Assembly: GCA_018303895.1 (NCBI GenBank)
Contig: JAGVXJ010000037.1
Span: 1 to 6,589 of the forward strand
Origin: Candidatus Pacearchaeota archaeon
GTDB lineage: Archaea; Nanobdellota; Nanobdellia; Pacearchaeales; GW2011-AR1
DNA: 6,589 nt
Direction: 5' to 3'
Numbering within the stretch: the stretch's first letter is position 1; every line of letters begins with the position of its first letter. The position numbers were made by a program, and so were the translations under genes. Below the pieces are notes generated by a model that did not search any database, had not been told where the DNA came from, and saw only the letters and a program-made list of their open reading frames with translations. Below are positions 5,638-6,589 of this stretch, one piece after another.

Positions 5638-6030
5638 TTAGTCTAATTCAATAATTTTATCATCAAGAAAATTTTCGTATTTTGGACACCATATTCCATT
5701 CATCAATTCATGAACAACAAAATGATCATGAACATATAAGAAATGATTTGCCGGTCGATGCATTCTTCTTAACCCCACTTCTGCTTTGATGAGCTGTTTT
5801 TTGGCACAATTTGTATTTGATTTACTTCCAAAACATTTGTATTCTACTACATAAAGCCCATTGTTAGAAGTGATTAAAACATCGATTGCATAATCTCTGT
5901 CATAATGACTGCCTTTCTTAAAGAGGAAGAATTCTAATTCTGCGTCAATCTTTTCACTAATTCCAATTAGAGAAGGATCTGCTACAATTTCCTCGATTCT
6001 TAATTGATGAACTGACTTCTTCTTAACCAT
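5638..6030 (-). CDS. Small PD-(D/E)XK nuclease-like protein, 130 aa
   Basis: The pattern AIDVLITSNNGLYVVEYKC holds the core of a PD-(D/E)XK nuclease: D50 at the end of one beta strand, then E63-Y-K65 in the next, with a lysine-rich helix carrying Q79 (CAKKQLIKAE) where many members have a glutamine. An acidic residue in the preceding helix (E31 or E33) could complete metal binding. The C-terminal half (RRMHRPANHFLYVHDHFVVHE, then WCPKYENFLDD) is histidine-rich and probably family-specific. The fold includes Holliday-junction resolvases, restriction enzymes and repair nucleases, and I cannot choose among them. The protein is near the minimum size for the fold and has no added DNA-binding domain. 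The ATG at 6030 has a TATA-like element (TATATAAAAAA) 24-27 nt upstream. The gene converges on the RPA-like gene, 12 nt apart. Confidence 0.75.
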   Translation of the reverse strand: MVKKKSVHQLRIEEIVADPSLIGISEKIDAELEFFLFKKGSHYDRDYAIDVLITSNNGLYVVEYKCFGSKSNTNCAKKQLIKAEVGLRRMHRPANHFLYVHDHFVVHELMNGIWCPKYENFLDDKIIELD

Positions 6031-6050
6031 GGGGCATTGTAAAAAATAAG

Positions 6051-6060
6051 TTTTTTATAT
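6051..6060 (-). promoter_or_regulatory. TATA box of the nuclease-like gene
   Basis: On the minus strand this reads ATATAAAAAA, placed about 24-27 nt before the ATG at 6030, consistent with a leaderless or near-leaderless transcript. Confidence 0.5.
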
Positions 6061-6088
6061 TTATCGGAAAAAACAAAATCCCAAATGA

Positions 6089-6095
6089 TTAAAAA
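6089..6095 (+). promoter_or_regulatory. Weak TATA-like element of the aIF2-beta gene
   Basis: TTAAAAA within GATTAAAAACC is centred about 25 nt before the ATG at 6117 but only about 19 nt before the ATG at 6111. Using the spacing seen at the other promoters, this favours 6117 as the start. Confidence 0.4.
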
Positions 6096-6116
6096 CCCCT
6101 CTTTTCTAAAATGAAC

Positions 6117-6527
6117 ATGGAATCTTACGAAGAACTATTAAATCAGGCTTTTGGAAACATAAAAAAACCCGAAGGAAATGGAGAAAGATTTGAGATACCA
6201 AAAATCGAGGGACATATTGAAGGAAAGAAAACAATATTAACAAATTTTTTTCAGATTATTTCACACTTGAGAAGAGACCCGGAACATTTTCAAAAATTCA
6301 TTTTGAAAGAACTCGCAACACAGGGACAAAAAGAAGGAGACAGATTTATTCTAAATAATAAAATTCCCAGTTCAAAGATAAACCAAAAAATTGAAGATTA
6401 TGCAAAGGAGTTTGTCATCTGCAAGCAATGTGGAAAGCCAGACACAACGCTTATAAGAGAGGATCGCGTCACATTCATACACTGTATGGCTTGCGGAGCT
6501 AAACATCCCGTAAGAAGCAAGATTTAA
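6117..6527 (+). CDS. Translation initiation factor 2 subunit beta (aIF2-beta)
   Basis: aIF2 (alpha, beta, gamma) delivers the initiator Met-tRNA to the small ribosomal subunit; the beta subunit binds gamma and helps tRNA binding. Numbering from the ATG at 6117 (136 aa, normal for archaea): an N-terminal helix MESYEELLNQAF, the central alpha/beta domain with KTILTNFFQIISHLRRDPEHF (38-58) and a conserved FILKELATQGQ stretch (61-71), then a C-terminal zinc ribbon with CKQCGKPDT (C102, C105) and CMACGAKHPV (C123, C126). All four zinc ligands are present. An in-frame ATG at 6111 would add MN; I prefer 6117 because of the promoter spacing and the family's usual N-terminus. No Shine-Dalgarno sequence is seen before either. 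A perfect palindrome covers the stop codon, and a further gene starts 45 nt downstream on the same strand. Confidence 0.95.
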   Translation: MESYEELLNQAFGNIKKPEGNGERFEIPKIEGHIEGKKTILTNFFQIISHLRRDPEHFQKFILKELATQGQKEGDRFILNNKIPSSKINQKIEDYAKEFVICKQCGKPDTTLIREDRVTFIHCMACGAKHPVRSKI

Positions 6528-6534
6528 AATCTTG
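6518..6534 (+). repeat. 17-nt palindrome over the aIF2-beta stop codon
   Basis: CAAGATTTAAAATCTTG is a perfect inverted repeat around A6526, with the TAA stop in its centre. As RNA it could form a 7-bp hairpin with a TAA loop. No T-run follows, so a terminator role is doubtful; it may be chance in AT-rich sequence. Confidence 0.5.
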
Positions 6535-6545
6535 TCTAAATAAAA

Positions 6546-6551
6546 TATAAA
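6546..6551 (+). promoter_or_regulatory. TATA box of the right-edge gene
   Basis: TATAAA centred 24.5 nt before the ATG at 6573, the same spacing as at the leaderless promoters elsewhere in the window. Confidence 0.5.
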
Positions 6552-6560
6552 TTCACAGAA

Positions 6561-6565
6561 GGAGG
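6561..6565 (+). promoter_or_regulatory. Shine-Dalgarno sequence of the right-edge gene
   Basis: GGAGG (in AGAAGGAGGAAA) lies 7 nt before the ATG at 6573. It is the only well-placed Shine-Dalgarno sequence in the window. It would be used only on a transcript that starts upstream, for example read-through from aIF2-beta. Confidence 0.7.
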
Positions 6566-6572
6566 AAAAAAA

Positions 6573-6589
6573 ATGGTTGAAGCATATTG
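6573..6589 (+). CDS. Start of a gene cut by the window edge (MVEAY...)
   Basis: Only five full codons (MVEAY) and two bases (TG) of a sixth are present. The start is supported by a strong Shine-Dalgarno sequence and by a TATA box at leaderless spacing. The sixth codon can be only Cys, Trp or a stop. If Cys, the N-terminus MVEAYC would resemble small zinc-ribbon proteins with a YCVKC-type start, but this is a guess from six residues and no function is assigned. Confidence 0.6.

Noticed and set aside
1..6589. CRISPR array, tRNA or rRNA gene, insertion sequence or attachment site
   Set aside because: No regularly spaced repeats, cloverleaf, rRNA signature, transposase or terminal inverted repeats were seen on either strand.

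Overview
The window is AT-rich and archaeal. It encodes a minichromosome maintenance (MCM) helicase, an RPA32-like single-strand DNA-binding protein and the beta subunit of archaeal initiation factor 2. Most genes have a TATA element at an almost fixed 24-25 nt before the start codon, which points to leaderless mRNAs. The small intergenic gaps, the many short lineage-specific proteins and a RelA/SpoT-type gene suggest a DPANN archaeon (Pacearchaeota/Woesearchaeota-like). That placement is inference.

Layout. Positions 1-1381 (minus) hold a RelA/SpoT homolog that runs off the left edge. Its HD hydrolase has lost its catalytic residues, and its synthetase is broken at about 503 by a lesion equivalent to roughly 25 missing nucleotides that also shifts the frame. 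A divergent promoter region (1382-1466) separates it from a 178-aa protein of unknown function (1467-2003). The mcm gene follows (2185-4089 as the first in-frame ATG). Its true N-terminus lies upstream, but no normal start codon is in frame; a single missing base after an ATG at 2084 would explain this. Two small unknown genes (4095-4433 minus; 4522-4806 plus) share a divergent promoter. The RPA-like gene (4993-5625) follows a GC-rich, strongly foldable leader. Next come a convergent small PD-(D/E)XK nuclease-like gene (5638-6030 minus), aIF2-beta (6117-6527) and the first five codons of a gene leaving the right edge, which has both a Shine-Dalgarno sequence and a TATA box.

How the parts relate. 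MCM and the RPA-like protein would meet at the replication fork, as duplex unwinding and single-strand protection. The nuclease-like protein could belong to the same repair/replication setting but is separately transcribed. The RSH and aIF2-beta genes relate to growth control and translation. The genes mostly have their own promoters and alternate strands, so this is a cluster of single-gene units rather than one operon.

The most interesting element is the RPA leader. It is the only promoter-to-gene distance in the window that is clearly not leaderless. Its predicted transcript begins just before a 14-bp closing stem that encloses a further stem and two hairpins and ends 13 nt before the start codon: a candidate undescribed cis-regulatory RNA. 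The broken RSH and the mcm 5' end are the next points to check, because both could be real decay or assembly errors.
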